From an uncultured Paracoccus sp. (GTDB taxonomy: Bacteria > Pseudomonadota > Alphaproteobacteria > Rhodobacterales > Rhodobacteraceae): 64,000 nt of DNA. Numbering within the stretch: the stretch's first letter is position 1; each line of letters begins with the position of its first letter. Positions 43,632 through 54,616 of this stretch are shown one piece after another. A program made the position numbers and the translations under genes. Below the pieces are notes generated by a model. That model made no database searches. It had not been told where the DNA came from and saw nothing but the letters and a program-made list of their open reading frames with translations. Where the stretch lies: positions 124,001-188,000 of the forward strand of contig NZ_CANKWH010000008.1 in the NCBI RefSeq assembly GCF_947487305.1, given 5' to 3'.

Positions 43632-43984
43632 TGGCGATCGAGCCCACCGATTTCGCCGGGGCCGTGCCGGTTGACGGCTACGGCCCCGGTTTTTTCCGGG
43701 TTGCCGAGAAGATCCACCACGGCCGGGTTCTGGTGCGTCAGGGCGGCGCGCAAGGCTGGGGCGGTCTCGAGGATCGCGCGGCGCTGCTGGCACTGGCCGG
43801 GCAGGTAGATGTGCTGTTCATCGGCATGGGCGCCGAGATCGCGCGCCCGCCTGCCGACCTTGTGGCGGAGCTCGAATCGCTCGGCGTGATGGTCGAGGCG
43901 ATGGCCTCGCCCACTGCCGCCCGCACCTATAACGTCACGCTTTCCGAGGGCCGCCGGGTCGCCTGCGCGCTGCTGCCGGTATGA
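43631..43984 (+). CDS. Mth938-like domain protein (DUF498)
   Basis: 117-residue small protein of the Mth938 fold, related to the NDUFAF3 complex I assembly factor of mitochondria. Landmarks are the motif [20 protein letters not shown] near the N-terminus, [13 protein letters not shown] in the middle, and the [24 protein letters not shown] end. It is placed between secF and ccmA with a 1-base overlap upstream and 4 bases downstream, so it is translated with both. Function unproven in bacteria. Confidence 0.9.
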   Translation: MAIEPTDFAGAVPVDGYGPGFFRVAEKIHHGRVLVRQGGAQGWGGLEDRAALLALAGQVDVLFIGMGAEIARPPADLVAELESLGVMVEAMASPTAARTYNVTLSEGRRVACALLPV

Positions 43985-44610
43985 GCCTCGTCGCGGTGCG
44001 CGATCTTGCCGTCGCGCGCGGCGGGATGCGGGCCGTCGAGGGCGTTTCCTTCAGTTTGGACAGGGGCGAGGCGCTGATCCTGCGCGGGCCGAACGGCGTC
44101 GGCAAGACCACGCTGTTGCGCACGGTTGCGGGATTGCAGCCGCCGGTCGCGGGCGAGGTGGTGGTCGGCGATGACAGCGTTGCCTATGCCGCCCATGCCG
44201 ACGGGCTGAAATCGGCGCTGAGCGTGACCGAGAACCTGCGCTTCTGGGCGCGGGTCTTTGGCCGGACCGATATCGATGCGGCCATCGCCGCGATGAACCT
44301 TGGCGGGCTGTTGGAGCGCCCGGCGGCGAGCCTCTCGGCCGGGCAGAAGCGGCGGCTTGGTCTCGCCCGGCTTCTGGTCACGGGCCGGCCGGTCTGGGTG
44401 CTGGACGAGCCGACGGTGTCGCTCGACGCCGATTCGGTCGGCCTTTTTGCCGCCGTGCTGCGGGCGCATCTGGCCGGGGGCGGGGCGGCGCTGATGGCCA
44501 CGCATATCGATCTGGGGCTGGGTGAGGCGCGGGTTCTGGACCTGACGCCCTATCGCGCCAAGCCCGGCAAGGCCGAGACGCCCGCCGGCTTCAACGAGGC
44601 CTTCGCGTGA
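43981..44610 (+). CDS. ccmA: Heme exporter ATP-binding protein CcmA
   Basis: 209-residue ABC ATPase of the CcmABCD complex, which releases holo-CcmE in cytochrome c maturation. Walker [12 protein letters not shown], signature [15 protein letters not shown] and Walker [13 protein letters not shown], then the H-loop ATHID. Compact like other CcmA proteins. Overlaps both neighbours by 4 bases. Confidence 0.95.
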   Translation: MSLVAVRDLAVARGGMRAVEGVSFSLDRGEALILRGPNGVGKTTLLRTVAGLQPPVAGEVVVGDDSVAYAAHADGLKSALSVTENLRFWARVFGRTDIDAAIAAMNLGGLLERPAASLSAGQKRRLGLARLLVTGRPVWVLDEPTVSLDADSVGLFAAVLRAHLAGGGAALMATHIDLGLGEARVLDLTPYRAKPGKAETPAGFNEAFA

Positions 44611-45263
44611 TCGCGCTGCTGCTACGCGACCTGACCCTTGCCACCCGCGCGGGCGGCGGCTTCGGGCTGGGACTGGCCTTTTTCCTGATCCTCTGCACGC
44701 TGGTTCCGTTCGGCGTCGGCCCGCAAGGTGGCACGCTGGCGCTGATCGCGCCGGGGATCCTGTGGGTCGGTGCGCTGCTGGCCTGCCTTCTGTCGCTGGA
44801 CCGGATCTTTGCCCTCGACCACGAGGATGGCAGCCTCGACCTGCTGGCGACCGCGCCCATCCCGCTGGAGGGCGTCGTCGCGATCAAGGCCGCCGCGCAT
44901 TGGCTGACCACCGGCCTGCCGCTGGTCGTGGCCGCGCCGCTGTTCGGGTTGCTGCTGCATCTTCCGGCGACCGCAACCCCGTGGCTGGTGCTGTCGATGC
45001 TGATCGGAACCCCGGCGCTGTCGATGCTGGGGGCCTTCGGTGCGGCGATCACCGTGGGGCTGCGCCGGGGCGGGCTACTTTTGTCGCTCTTGGTTCTGCC
45101 GCTCTACATCCCCACGCTGATCTTCGGGGCCGAAGTGATCCGCCGGGGCGCCGAGGGTGGCAGTACGGTCACGCCGCTGGCCTTTCTGGCCGGGATCACG
45201 GCGGCGGTGCTGGCGCTGATGCCATTTGCTGCAGCGGCCGCGCTGCGGGTCAATCTACGGTGA
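44607..45263 (+). CDS. ccmB: Heme exporter membrane protein CcmB
   Basis: 218 residues with six hydrophobic segments, the permease partner of CcmA. It begins with GTG overlapping the ccmA stop. [25 protein letters not shown] (residues about 65-89) is the cytoplasmic loop typical of CcmB. Adjacent to ccmC. Confidence 0.95.
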   Translation: MIALLLRDLTLATRAGGGFGLGLAFFLILCTLVPFGVGPQGGTLALIAPGILWVGALLACLLSLDRIFALDHEDGSLDLLATAPIPLEGVVAIKAAAHWLTTGLPLVVAAPLFGLLLHLPATATPWLVLSMLIGTPALSMLGAFGAAITVGLRRGGLLLSLLVLPLYIPTLIFGAEVIRRGAEGGSTVTPLAFLAGITAAVLALMPFAAAAALRVNLR

Positions 45264-45305
45264 GCGGGGCTTGAGCCGCGCCCCAGCCGCCGCTAGGGAA
45301 AAGAC

Positions 45306-46031
45306 ATGTCGATCTGGGAATACGCCAACCCCGTCAAGTTCATGCGCACCTCGGGCGCGATCCTGCCCTGGGCTGTGGCGGGCGCTGCCCTCTGCACCGT
45401 CGGCGGGCTGGTCTGGGGATTCCTGACGCCCGAGGATTACAAGCAGGGATCGACGGTGAAGATCGTCTTCATCCATGTCCCCGCCGCAATGATGGCGATC
45501 AATATTTGGGTGATGATGCTGGTTGCCAGCCTGACCTGGCTGATCCGCCGCCATCATGTCTCGGCGCTGGCAGCCAAGGCTGCCGCACCAGTTGGAGCGG
45601 TGATGACGCTGATCGCGCTGGCCACCGGGGCGATCTGGGGCCAGCCGATGTGGGGGACATGGTGGGAATGGGATCCGCGCCTGACCTCGTTCCTGATCCT
45701 CTTCCTTTTCTACGTTGGCTATATCGCGCTCTGGTCCGCGGTCGAGGACCCTGACAGCGCCGCCGACCTGACCGGCTGGCTGTGCCTTGTCGGTTCGGTC
45801 TTTGCGCTGCTCTCGCGCTATGCGGTGCTGTTCTGGAATCAGGGGTTGCATCAGGGGGCCTCGCTGTCGGTGGCCGAGGGCGAACGGATGAGCGCGGTCT
45901 ATCGCTATCCGCTTTACCTCTCGATGCTGGGCTTCTTCCTTCTGTTCCTCGCGCTGCTGCTGATCCGCACGCGAACCGAGATTCGCCGCCGCCGTCTGGC
46001 GGCCCTGCAGGCGCGGGAGGCGCGGGCATGA
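45306..46031 (+). CDS. ccmC: Heme exporter protein CcmC
   Basis: 241 residues, six helices, with the tryptophan-rich heme-handling loop GTWWEWDPRLTSFLILFLFYVGY (residues about 118-140) flanked by conserved histidines (near 61 and 184). It presents heme to CcmE in the periplasm. AGGGAAAAG lies upstream of the ATG. The stop overlaps ccmD by 4 bases. Confidence 0.96.
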   Translation: MSIWEYANPVKFMRTSGAILPWAVAGAALCTVGGLVWGFLTPEDYKQGSTVKIVFIHVPAAMMAINIWVMMLVASLTWLIRRHHVSALAAKAAAPVGAVMTLIALATGAIWGQPMWGTWWEWDPRLTSFLILFLFYVGYIALWSAVEDPDSAADLTGWLCLVGSVFALLSRYAVLFWNQGLHQGASLSVAEGERMSAVYRYPLYLSMLGFFLLFLALLLIRTRTEIRRRRLAALQAREARA

Positions 46032-46171
46032 TCGAATTGGGAAAGTATGCCGGCACGGTGCTGGCCGCCTATGGCGTGTCGCTGGCGCTGCTGCTGGGCG
46101 TGATCTGGCAGAGCGTTGCGGCCAATGCCCGCGCCCGCCGCGCATTGGAGGCGCAGGAAAAGAATGGCTAA
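46028..46171 (+). CDS. ccmD: Heme exporter protein CcmD
   Basis: 47-residue single-span protein that stabilises CcmE release by CcmABC. MIELGKYAGTVLAAYGVSLALLL shows the conserved Y-x-x-Y-x3-L-type helix, with a basic cytoplasmic tail. It starts within the ccmC stop and overlaps ccmG by 8 bases. Easily missed because of its size. Confidence 0.92.
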   Translation: MIELGKYAGTVLAAYGVSLALLLGVIWQSVAANARARRALEAQEKNG

Positions 46172-46703
46172 GATTTCTCCCCTGATGATCGCGCCGCCGG
46201 TGATCTTCGCGGCGCTGGCGGGCATGTTCCTTTGGGGCATGGGCCGCGAGAATCCCGAACAGCTGCCTTCGAGCTTCATCGGTCGCGAGGCCCCGGCGCT
46301 GCCCGTGACCACGCTGCCCGGCAAGACCCAGCTGACCGACGAGATGCTGCGCCAGCCGGGGGTGAAGCTGGTGAATTTCTGGGCCAGCTGGTGCCCACCC
46401 TGCCGGGCCGAGCATCCGACCCTGACCGAGTTGTCGAAGACCATCCCGGTCTATGGTGTCGATCTGAAGGACCCCGAGCCGCAGGCAGTGCGCTTTCTGG
46501 ACGAGTATGGCGATCCCTTTCACGCCATCGCCACCGATCCGAACGGTCGCGGCGCCATCGACTGGGGCGTGACCGCGCCGCCCGAGACCTTCATCCTCGA
46601 TGGCGAGGGCAAGGTGCTTTACCGCTTTGCCGGTCCGCTGGTGCGCGAGGATTACACCAACCGCTTCCTGCCCGAGCTTCGGAAGGCACAGGCTGCCGAA
46701 TAG
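46164..46703 (+). CDS. ccmG: Thiol:disulfide interchange protein CcmG/DsbE
   Basis: 179-residue periplasmic thioredoxin anchored by an N-terminal helix (residues about 8-24). The redox motif is in NFWASWCPPCRAEHP (CPPC), and the conserved GAIDWGVTAPPETFILD follows. It reduces apocytochrome c or CcmH cysteines before heme attachment. AGGAAAAG precedes the ATG at 46164, inside the end of ccmD. Last gene of the run; ccmE, ccmF and ccmH are not in the window. Confidence 0.95.
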   Translation: MAKISPLMIAPPVIFAALAGMFLWGMGRENPEQLPSSFIGREAPALPVTTLPGKTQLTDEMLRQPGVKLVNFWASWCPPCRAEHPTLTELSKTIPVYGVDLKDPEPQAVRFLDEYGDPFHAIATDPNGRGAIDWGVTAPPETFILDGEGKVLYRFAGPLVREDYTNRFLPELRKAQAAE

Positions 46704-46736
46704 GGGGCTGCCGCCCCGCCGGCGGTGCCGGCCCCC
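46703..46736 (+). terminator. Possible terminator hairpin after ccmG
   Basis: GGGGGC (46703-46708) pairs with GCCCCC (46731-46736) and an inner CCGCC (46711-46715) with GGCGG (46721-46725), leaving internal loops. It begins at the ccmG stop. No U-tract, so only a moderate candidate for the end of the yajC-ccmG transcript. Confidence 0.4.
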
Positions 46737-46825
46737 CGCGGATATTTCAGCGAGCGAGAAGCCGGGTTGCCACTTCGGGTTGTGACCGCCAGACTGCCTC
46801 TGTTCAGTCAAGGGGGAGGTAAGCG

Positions 46826-48628
46826 ATGAAGACCGGGTTTTCTCTGGTGATGGCAGTGCTGCTGGCCGGGACGGCGGGCGCGCAGGAGGCAGCGGATGCG
46901 GTCGCGCCGGAAGCGGCGACCGAGGCCGCGACGGTGGATGCCTTTTCGGGTCTCAGCCAGCCCGCCAAGGATGCGATGGCGGCCAAGGAGGCCGGTCAGC
47001 CGGTGGTCGCAGCGAACTGGATGGTCACGGCGGCGCATCCGCTGGCGGTCGAGGCCGGGGCCAAGGTGCTGGAGGCCGGCGGAAGCGCCGCCGATGCCAT
47101 GGTCGCGGTGCAGACCGTTCTGGGGCTGGTCGAGCCGCAAAGCTCGGGTCTGGGCGGCGGGGCGTTTCTGGTCTGGTATGATGCGTCGAGCGGCGAGATG
47201 ACGACGCTCGACGCGCGCGAGATGGCGCCGGCGGCGGCGACGCCGACGCTGTTTCAGGATGAGAATGGCGAGCCGCTGGAATTCATGGCTGCCGTTGTCG
47301 GTGGCCGCTCGGTCGGGGTGCCGGGCACCCCGGCATTGCTCGAGGAGGCGCATCGGCGCTGGGGCAAGGCGAATTGGGCGAGCCTTTTCGCCGATGGCAT
47401 CCGTCTGGGGGAAGAGGGCTTTGCCGTCTCGCCGCGTCTGGCGGAACTGGTCGCGGGCGAGGGCGAGGCGCTGCAATCGGATCCGGTGACGACCGATTAT
47501 TTCTTCCCCGGCGGCACGGCGGTCGCGGCGGGTGATCTGCTGAAGAATCCCGATTATGCCGAGACCCTGCGGGTGCTGGCGCGCGAGGGGGCGGATGGCT
47601 TCTATGGCGGCGCGCTTGCCGACCGCATCGTCGCGGCCGTGCGCGGGCATGAAAGCAATCCCGGTCTGATGACCGTGAACGACCTTGGTCGCTATCGCGT
47701 GGTCGAGCGCGAGCCGGTCTGTGTGGTATATCGCGCGCATGACGTCTGCGGCATGGGGCCGCCCTCCTCGGGCGGGCTGACCGTGGGGCAGATATTGGGG
47801 ATGCTCGGCGGCCATGATCTGGCGGCCTTGGGGCATGAGAACCCGGAAAGCTGGCGGCTGATCGGCGATGCCTCGCGCTTAGCCTTTGCCGACCGGGGCC
47901 GCTACATGGCCGATGCCGATTTCGTGCCGATGCCGACCGAAGGTCTGATCGCGCCGGACTATCTGGCCGAGCGGGGCGGTTTGCTGAAGGGCGATGACAG
48001 CCTGCCCGAGGTCAGCGCCGGTTCGCCGGGATGGAGCCACGCCATGCTCTGGGGGCAGGATTCCGCCCTCGAACTGCCCTCGACCTCGCATATCTCGATC
48101 GTCGATGCGGAAGGCAATGCGCTGTCCATGACCACCACCATCGAGAACGGTTTCGGGTCGCGGGTGATGGCGGGCGGGTTCCTGTTGAACAACGAACTGA
48201 CCGATTTCAGTTTCGAGACCCATGACGAGGCCGGCTATCCCATCGCCAATGTGGTCGAGCCGGGCAAGCGGCCGCGTTCGTCCATGGCGCCCAGCATCGT
48301 GATGAAGGACGGCAAGCCGGTGCTGGTCATCGGCTCGCCCGGTGGCAGCCGCATCATCGGCTATGTCGCGCAGGCGATCATCGGCCATCTGGACTGGGGG
48401 CTGGACGTACAGCAGGCGGTGGGCCTGCCGCATCTGGTGAACCGTTTTGGCCCCATGGATGTCGAGGCCGGCACCGCGGCGGTCGAGCTGTCGCAGGCGC
48501 TGACCGATCTCGGCTTCGAGGTGAACGAGACCGAGCTGAATTCGGGCCTGCAGGGTATCGCCATCACGCCCGAGGGGCTGGAAGGCGGGGCCGATCCGCG
48601 GCGCGAGGGGATCGCGCTGGGGGGCTGA
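46826..48628 (+). CDS. ggt: Gamma-glutamyltransferase
   Basis: 600-residue periplasmic N-terminal-nucleophile hydrolase that removes the gamma-glutamyl group from glutathione and related compounds. Signal peptide about residues 1-20. The heavy subunit includes SSGLGGGAFLVWYD. Self-cleavage should occur before the Thr of LPSTSHISIVDAEGNALSMT, and SMTTTIENGFGS and PGKRPRSSMAPSIV follow in the small subunit. GGGGGAGG precedes the ATG. Full length for bacterial Ggt. Confidence 0.94.
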   Translation: MKTGFSLVMAVLLAGTAGAQEAADAVAPEAATEAATVDAFSGLSQPAKDAMAAKEAGQPVVAANWMVTAAHPLAVEAGAKVLEAGGSAADAMVAVQTVLGLVEPQSSGLGGGAFLVWYDASSGEMTTLDAREMAPAAATPTLFQDENGEPLEFMAAVVGGRSVGVPGTPALLEEAHRRWGKANWASLFADGIRLGEEGFAVSPRLAELVAGEGEALQSDPVTTDYFFPGGTAVAAGDLLKNPDYAETLRVLAREGADGFYGGALADRIVAAVRGHESNPGLMTVNDLGRYRVVEREPVCVVYRAHDVCGMGPPSSGGLTVGQILGMLGGHDLAALGHENPESWRLIGDASRLAFADRGRYMADADFVPMPTEGLIAPDYLAERGGLLKGDDSLPEVSAGSPGWSHAMLWGQDSALELPSTSHISIVDAEGNALSMTTTIENGFGSRVMAGGFLLNNELTDFSFETHDEAGYPIANVVEPGKRPRSSMAPSIVMKDGKPVLVIGSPGGSRIIGYVAQAIIGHLDWGLDVQQAVGLPHLVNRFGPMDVEAGTAAVELSQALTDLGFEVNETELNSGLQGIAITPEGLEGGADPRREGIALGG

Positions 48629-48634
48629 GGCGGA

Positions 48635-49156
48635 TTGCGGCTGGTGATGATCTCGGGCTGTTCGGGTGGCGGCAAGTCGAGCCTGCTCTCTGAACTGGCA
48701 CGGCGCGGATACGCCACCATTACCGAGCCGGGCCGCCGGGTGGTCGAGGCCGAACTGGCCGGCGACGGGGCGAATCTGCCCTGGGTCGATCTGGCCGGTT
48801 TCGGCCGCGAAGCCCTGCGGCTGGCAGTGGCCGATCACCGGGCGGTGCAACACGCGCGCGGTCCGGTCTTCTTCGATCGCGGCATTGTCGATGCCACGCT
48901 GGCCCTGCAATCGGTCGGGCAGGGGGCCGAGGCGACCCGGCTGGCGCGGCAGCTGCGCTATGACGCGCGGGTCTTTCTGACCCCACCCTGGCCCGCGATC
49001 CATGTCCGCGACCACGCGCGGCGACACGGGTTTCGGGCAGCGGTGGATGAGTATCGGCGGCTGCGGCAGGGCTATCCGAGGCTGGGCTATCGGGTGGCGC
49101 TGCTGCCGAGAATCGGGATCAGGGCGCGCGCTGACTGGTTGCTGGCGCGGCTCTAG
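48635..49156 (+). CDS. Small P-loop ATPase (AAA_28-like)
   Basis: 173-residue single-domain NTPase. The Walker A motif SGCSGGGKSSLLSEL begins at residue 7, EPGRRVVEAELAG follows, and VFFDRGIVDATLAL carries the Walker B-like acidic residue. Such AAA_28 proteins are widespread and mostly uncharacterised; a nucleotide or cofactor kinase-like activity is possible. The start is probably the TTG at 48635 with GAGG upstream; an ATG at 48647 would cut into the first strand. Lies 6 bases after ggt, so likely co-transcribed. Confidence 0.8.
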   Translation: MRLVMISGCSGGGKSSLLSELARRGYATITEPGRRVVEAELAGDGANLPWVDLAGFGREALRLAVADHRAVQHARGPVFFDRGIVDATLALQSVGQGAEATRLARQLRYDARVFLTPPWPAIHVRDHARRHGFRAAVDEYRRLRQGYPRLGYRVALLPRIGIRARADWLLARL

Positions 49157-49183
49157 CAGGAAGCTTTCTGGGAGGAACAGGGA

Positions 49184-50275
49184 ATGAAACGACGGGACTT
49201 TCTGACGACCGGCGCCGTAGGGGGCGTTGCGACGACGCTGGCCAGCCCGGCCATCGCGCAGAGCAATCCGGTGCTGCAATGGCGGCTGCAATCCAGCTAT
49301 CCGAAGTCGCTCGACACGATCTATGGCGCGGCCGAGGTTTTCGCCCGTGCGGTGAACGAGGCCTCCGACGGGAATTTCCGCATCCAGGTCTTTGCGGCTG
49401 GCGAGATCGTGCCGCCGCTGGCCATCGTCGAAGGGGTGCAGAGCGGCACGGTCGAGATGGGCCAGACCGGCTCCTATTTCTATATCGGGCTCGACCCGGC
49501 CTTTGCCTTTGGCACCAGCCTGCCCTTTGGCCCGAACACCCGGTTCCAGCAAGCCTGGTTCAACGAGGCGGGCGGGAATGCTCTCTTCAACGAGTTTCTG
49601 GCCGGCTATAACATCCATCACCTGCCGCTTGGCGGGACCGGGGCGCAGATGGGCGGCTGGTTTCGCAAGGAGATCAACACGCTGGCCGATCTGAAGGGGT
49701 TGAAGATGCGGATCGGCGGGCTGTCGGGGATGATCCTGCAGCGGCTGGGTCTGGTCCCCAGCCAGATCGCGGCGGGGGATGTCTATCCCTCGCTCGAACG
49801 CGGCACCATCGACGCGGCGGAATTCGTCGGCCCCTATGATGACGAGAAACTGGGCCTGTCGAAGATCGCGCCCTATTACTATTACCCCGGTTTCTGGGAA
49901 GGCGCGGCGACGCTGAGCCTGTTCATCGGGCTGGAGAAGTGGACCGAACTGCCCGAACGCTATCGCAGCATCCTGACCATGGCGGCAGGCTATGCCGGGG
50001 CGCTGCAACTGGCGAAATACGACGCGCAGAATGCCGAGGCGCTGCGGCGGCTGGTGGCGGGCGGGGCGAAATTACGGGTTTTTCCGGGCGATGTGCTGCA
50101 GGCGAGCTATGACGCGGCGCATGAGTTCTATGCCGAGACCTCGGCGAAAAGTGCCTCGTTCAAGACGCTCTATGACCACCAGATGAAGTTCCGCGATGAC
50201 ACGCTGCCGTGGTTGCAGATCTCGGAATATGCCTATGACACGCTCTTGTTGCAGGCGTCGCAGGGGGCGAAGTAG
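49184..50275 (+). CDS. TRAP transporter solute-binding protein, TakP-like (orphan)
   Basis: 363-residue DctP/TakP-family binding protein with a twin-arginine-type leader (MKRRDFLTTGAVGGVATTLAS, cleavage near residue 25). It shares with TakP (alpha-keto acid binding, Rhodobacter) the segments SSYPKSLDTIYGAAEV, GAQMGGWFRKEINTLADLKGLKMRIGG and EFVGPYDDEKLGL, the last two lining the ligand and cation site. GGAGG precedes the ATG. No DctQ/DctM permease genes are nearby, so the transporter partner must lie elsewhere. Ligand inferred as a 2-oxo or hydroxy acid. Confidence 0.88.
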   Translation: MKRRDFLTTGAVGGVATTLASPAIAQSNPVLQWRLQSSYPKSLDTIYGAAEVFARAVNEASDGNFRIQVFAAGEIVPPLAIVEGVQSGTVEMGQTGSYFYIGLDPAFAFGTSLPFGPNTRFQQAWFNEAGGNALFNEFLAGYNIHHLPLGGTGAQMGGWFRKEINTLADLKGLKMRIGGLSGMILQRLGLVPSQIAAGDVYPSLERGTIDAAEFVGPYDDEKLGLSKIAPYYYYPGFWEGAATLSLFIGLEKWTELPERYRSILTMAAGYAGALQLAKYDAQNAEALRRLVAGGAKLRVFPGDVLQASYDAAHEFYAETSAKSASFKTLYDHQMKFRDDTLPWLQISEYAYDTLLLQASQGAK

Positions 50276-50374
50276 GGCGAAGGCGCGACGGATCGCGTTG
50301 ATGGGTCAGGGCTGTTGCGCAACGGCCGGAGTCCGGTTTCCGGGACGGGTCGGAAAACTTCAGCAAATGCTGTG

Positions 50375-50405
50375 CTCCCCGCTGCACAGCGCGTGCACTG
50401 GGGAG
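50375..50405. repeat. Nested inverted repeat
   Basis: CTCCCC (50375-50380) pairs with GGGGAG (50400-50405), and inside it TGCAC (50383-50387) pairs with GTGCA (50393-50397), with 2-base symmetric internal loops and a 5-base top loop. About 100 bases after the TRAP protein stop. Could be a terminator without a U-tract or a protein-binding structure. Confidence 0.45.
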
Positions 50406-50413
50406 GCACGGCA

Positions 50414-50431
50414 TGTACACAGGCTGTACAC
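50414..50431. promoter_or_regulatory. Paired TGTACAC sites, possible operator
   Basis: TGTACAC occurs at 50414 and again at 50425, exactly 11 bases apart, that is one helical turn. Each contains the palindrome TGTACA. The arrangement is what a dimeric repressor could use cooperatively, but no regulator is next to it. Confidence 0.3.
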
Positions 50432-50774
50432 CGCTTTCGGACTGCGGGTTAAGAAAGGGTTGGGGAAAGGTCGCGGTAGAAAGCCTCGGCCCGCCTGGCG
50501 GCCATATGTTCAGGAGACATGACATGGCCGCTTTGAGTCCGCTGTGACAATCGTTGCGATTTTTGCAGGCGGAAGCGACCCTCGGAAATCGCATCCTCTA
50601 CCGTGCCTTGGCTTCTGGCGCGGCGCGGCGATGGAGTGGCGTTGCCCCGCAGCCGCTTTGATTGCACCGTCACGGATTTCAGGATGTTTTCTTCGAAACT
50701 TCTGTTCTTGAATGGTTATCAAGTGAAATTTTTAATTTGAACCTTATGGCTTGAGGCGATCTTGGAGAAATGAA

Positions 50775-51419
50775 TTGAAGGATATTAAGAAGGACTCATG
50801 GGCCGAAATCCTAATCGAGACCTATCGATCGCTAGGTGGCGAAGCACACTGGGATGACGTGTACCGTATTGCAGAAAAAATCCGTAGACAGAGAGGCTTG
50901 GATTGGACCGAAAAGTCGCCAGCAACAATCCGTGATCGTGTACAGCGCAACTCTTCTGACTCGGCAAGCGTTAAACGCAAGAATGCTCCAAACGCACCTG
51001 ACCTGTTCTACGCTGTGGCCGGTGGCAACAAGGGAATCTGGGGGCTGAGAGGTGATTACGACATTGCGGCACCCGACTCGCGCGGAAACACAATAGGAAA
51101 ACTATATGAGTGGGGATTAGAAGGTATTGCGAAGGAGAGGAATTACCTCCGACGCCTCAGAAATCAGTCGATCGTACAAAGTCGAAAGAAAAAGGATAAC
51201 TTTCAGTGCCAAACTTGTGGGTTCCGACACGAGTTACCAGATGGAAACTTCGTAATTGATGTCCACCACTTAACTCCTCTCGGGAGCAGCGATGGGCTTC
51301 GAGTTACTTCGATCGATGATTTAGTCTGCCTTTGCCCCAACTGCCATCGAATTGCACATTCAAGGCAGGAATGGCCACTTTCACTAGAAGAAATTCGCAA
51401 GAGCTTAAATCAGAGGTGA
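50775..51419 (+). CDS. Winged-helix plus HNH endonuclease domain protein, restriction-like
   Basis: 214-residue protein with an N-terminal winged-helix-like domain (about residues 5-95, LGGEAHWDDVYRIAEKI to GIWGLRGDYD, with the TIRDRVQRNSSDS segment seen in restriction-enzyme accessory domains) and a C-terminal HNH nuclease. In the nuclease, CQTC and CPNC form the zinc knuckle, VIDVHHLTPL carries the catalytic His pair, and VTSIDDLVCLCPNCHRIAH completes the fold. A TTG at 50775 with GGAG 7 bases upstream is the likely start; a TTG at 50751 is in frame. No methyltransferase partner is nearby. Lower GC than neighbours (27 of 60 bases in 51181-51240) suggests recent acquisition. Confidence 0.85.
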   Translation: MKDIKKDSWAEILIETYRSLGGEAHWDDVYRIAEKIRRQRGLDWTEKSPATIRDRVQRNSSDSASVKRKNAPNAPDLFYAVAGGNKGIWGLRGDYDIAAPDSRGNTIGKLYEWGLEGIAKERNYLRRLRNQSIVQSRKKKDNFQCQTCGFRHELPDGNFVIDVHHLTPLGSSDGLRVTSIDDLVCLCPNCHRIAHSRQEWPLSLEEIRKSLNQR

Positions 51420-51560
51420 TGGAAGCCTGGATGCATTTCGTGTGTCTGAGAGACATCGCCGCCAGTTACGAGCGGTCGATAGCCATTTTAGCTCCTCAGG
51501 TGAACGACAGCTTTGCCCCGTATTGCTGACCCACCGGATAGCGCTGACCACGCACAAACG

Positions 51561-51588
51561 AAAACCCCCGGCGCGAGCCGGGGGTTTT
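51561..51588. terminator. Perfect 12-bp bidirectional terminator
   Basis: AAAACCCCCGGC (51561-51572) and GCCGGGGGTTTT (51577-51588) pair exactly with a GCGA loop. The A/T ends give a U-run in both directions, making it a textbook rho-independent terminator for both the rightward HNH gene and the leftward acnA. Confidence 0.92.
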
Positions 51589-51607
51589 CTGTCTTGCAGG
51601 GCTGCAA

Positions 51608-54376
<2,769 letters not shown>

Positions 54377-54616
54377 GGGGGCCTCCCTGTCTGCGAATGG
54401 ATGGGTGTGGCGTCGAATTCAAGTTGCTCTGTGCATGAAGCGCAGGCGAGGCGCAAGGCTTTGGCCGGCTTCGGTATGCGATTGTATACTGACATTGACG
54501 ATGTTGCGCAAGGGGCACTATGCCAGCAGGCACGGCAAGTTAACACAGGGGTGATTTGGCCTTTGCCGCCGGCCGGGCCTATGCAGACTGAGAGAAGAGC
54601 CGCAAGAATCGCCCTG

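Larger units (their letters stand above)
50276..50774. other. Long intergenic region before the HNH gene; no gene found
   Basis: About 500 bases. It contains a nested hairpin at 50375-50405, a pair of TGTACAC sequences at 50414-50420 and 50425-50431, and then sequence that becomes lower in GC from about 50680. Short open frames exist on the minus strand but lack start context and family signal. It may hold remnants of an insertion, as it separates host-like genes from the HNH gene. Confidence 0.45.

Noticed and set aside
40440..43793. 1117-codon minus-strand open frame opposite secD and secF
   Set aside because: secD and secF on the plus strand are unmistakable. The minus frame is rich in Asp/Arg/His, as is typical of antisense frames of GC-rich genes.
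50296..50325. GGGCTGTTGCGCAAC-like sequence recalling an insertion sequence end
   Set aside because: No matching partner end, transposase or target duplication could be found in the gap, so it is not supported.
50449..50673. Minus-strand open frame of 74 codons in the gap before the HNH gene
   Set aside because: No ribosome site and no recognisable family. It crosses the composition change and is probably chance or a remnant.
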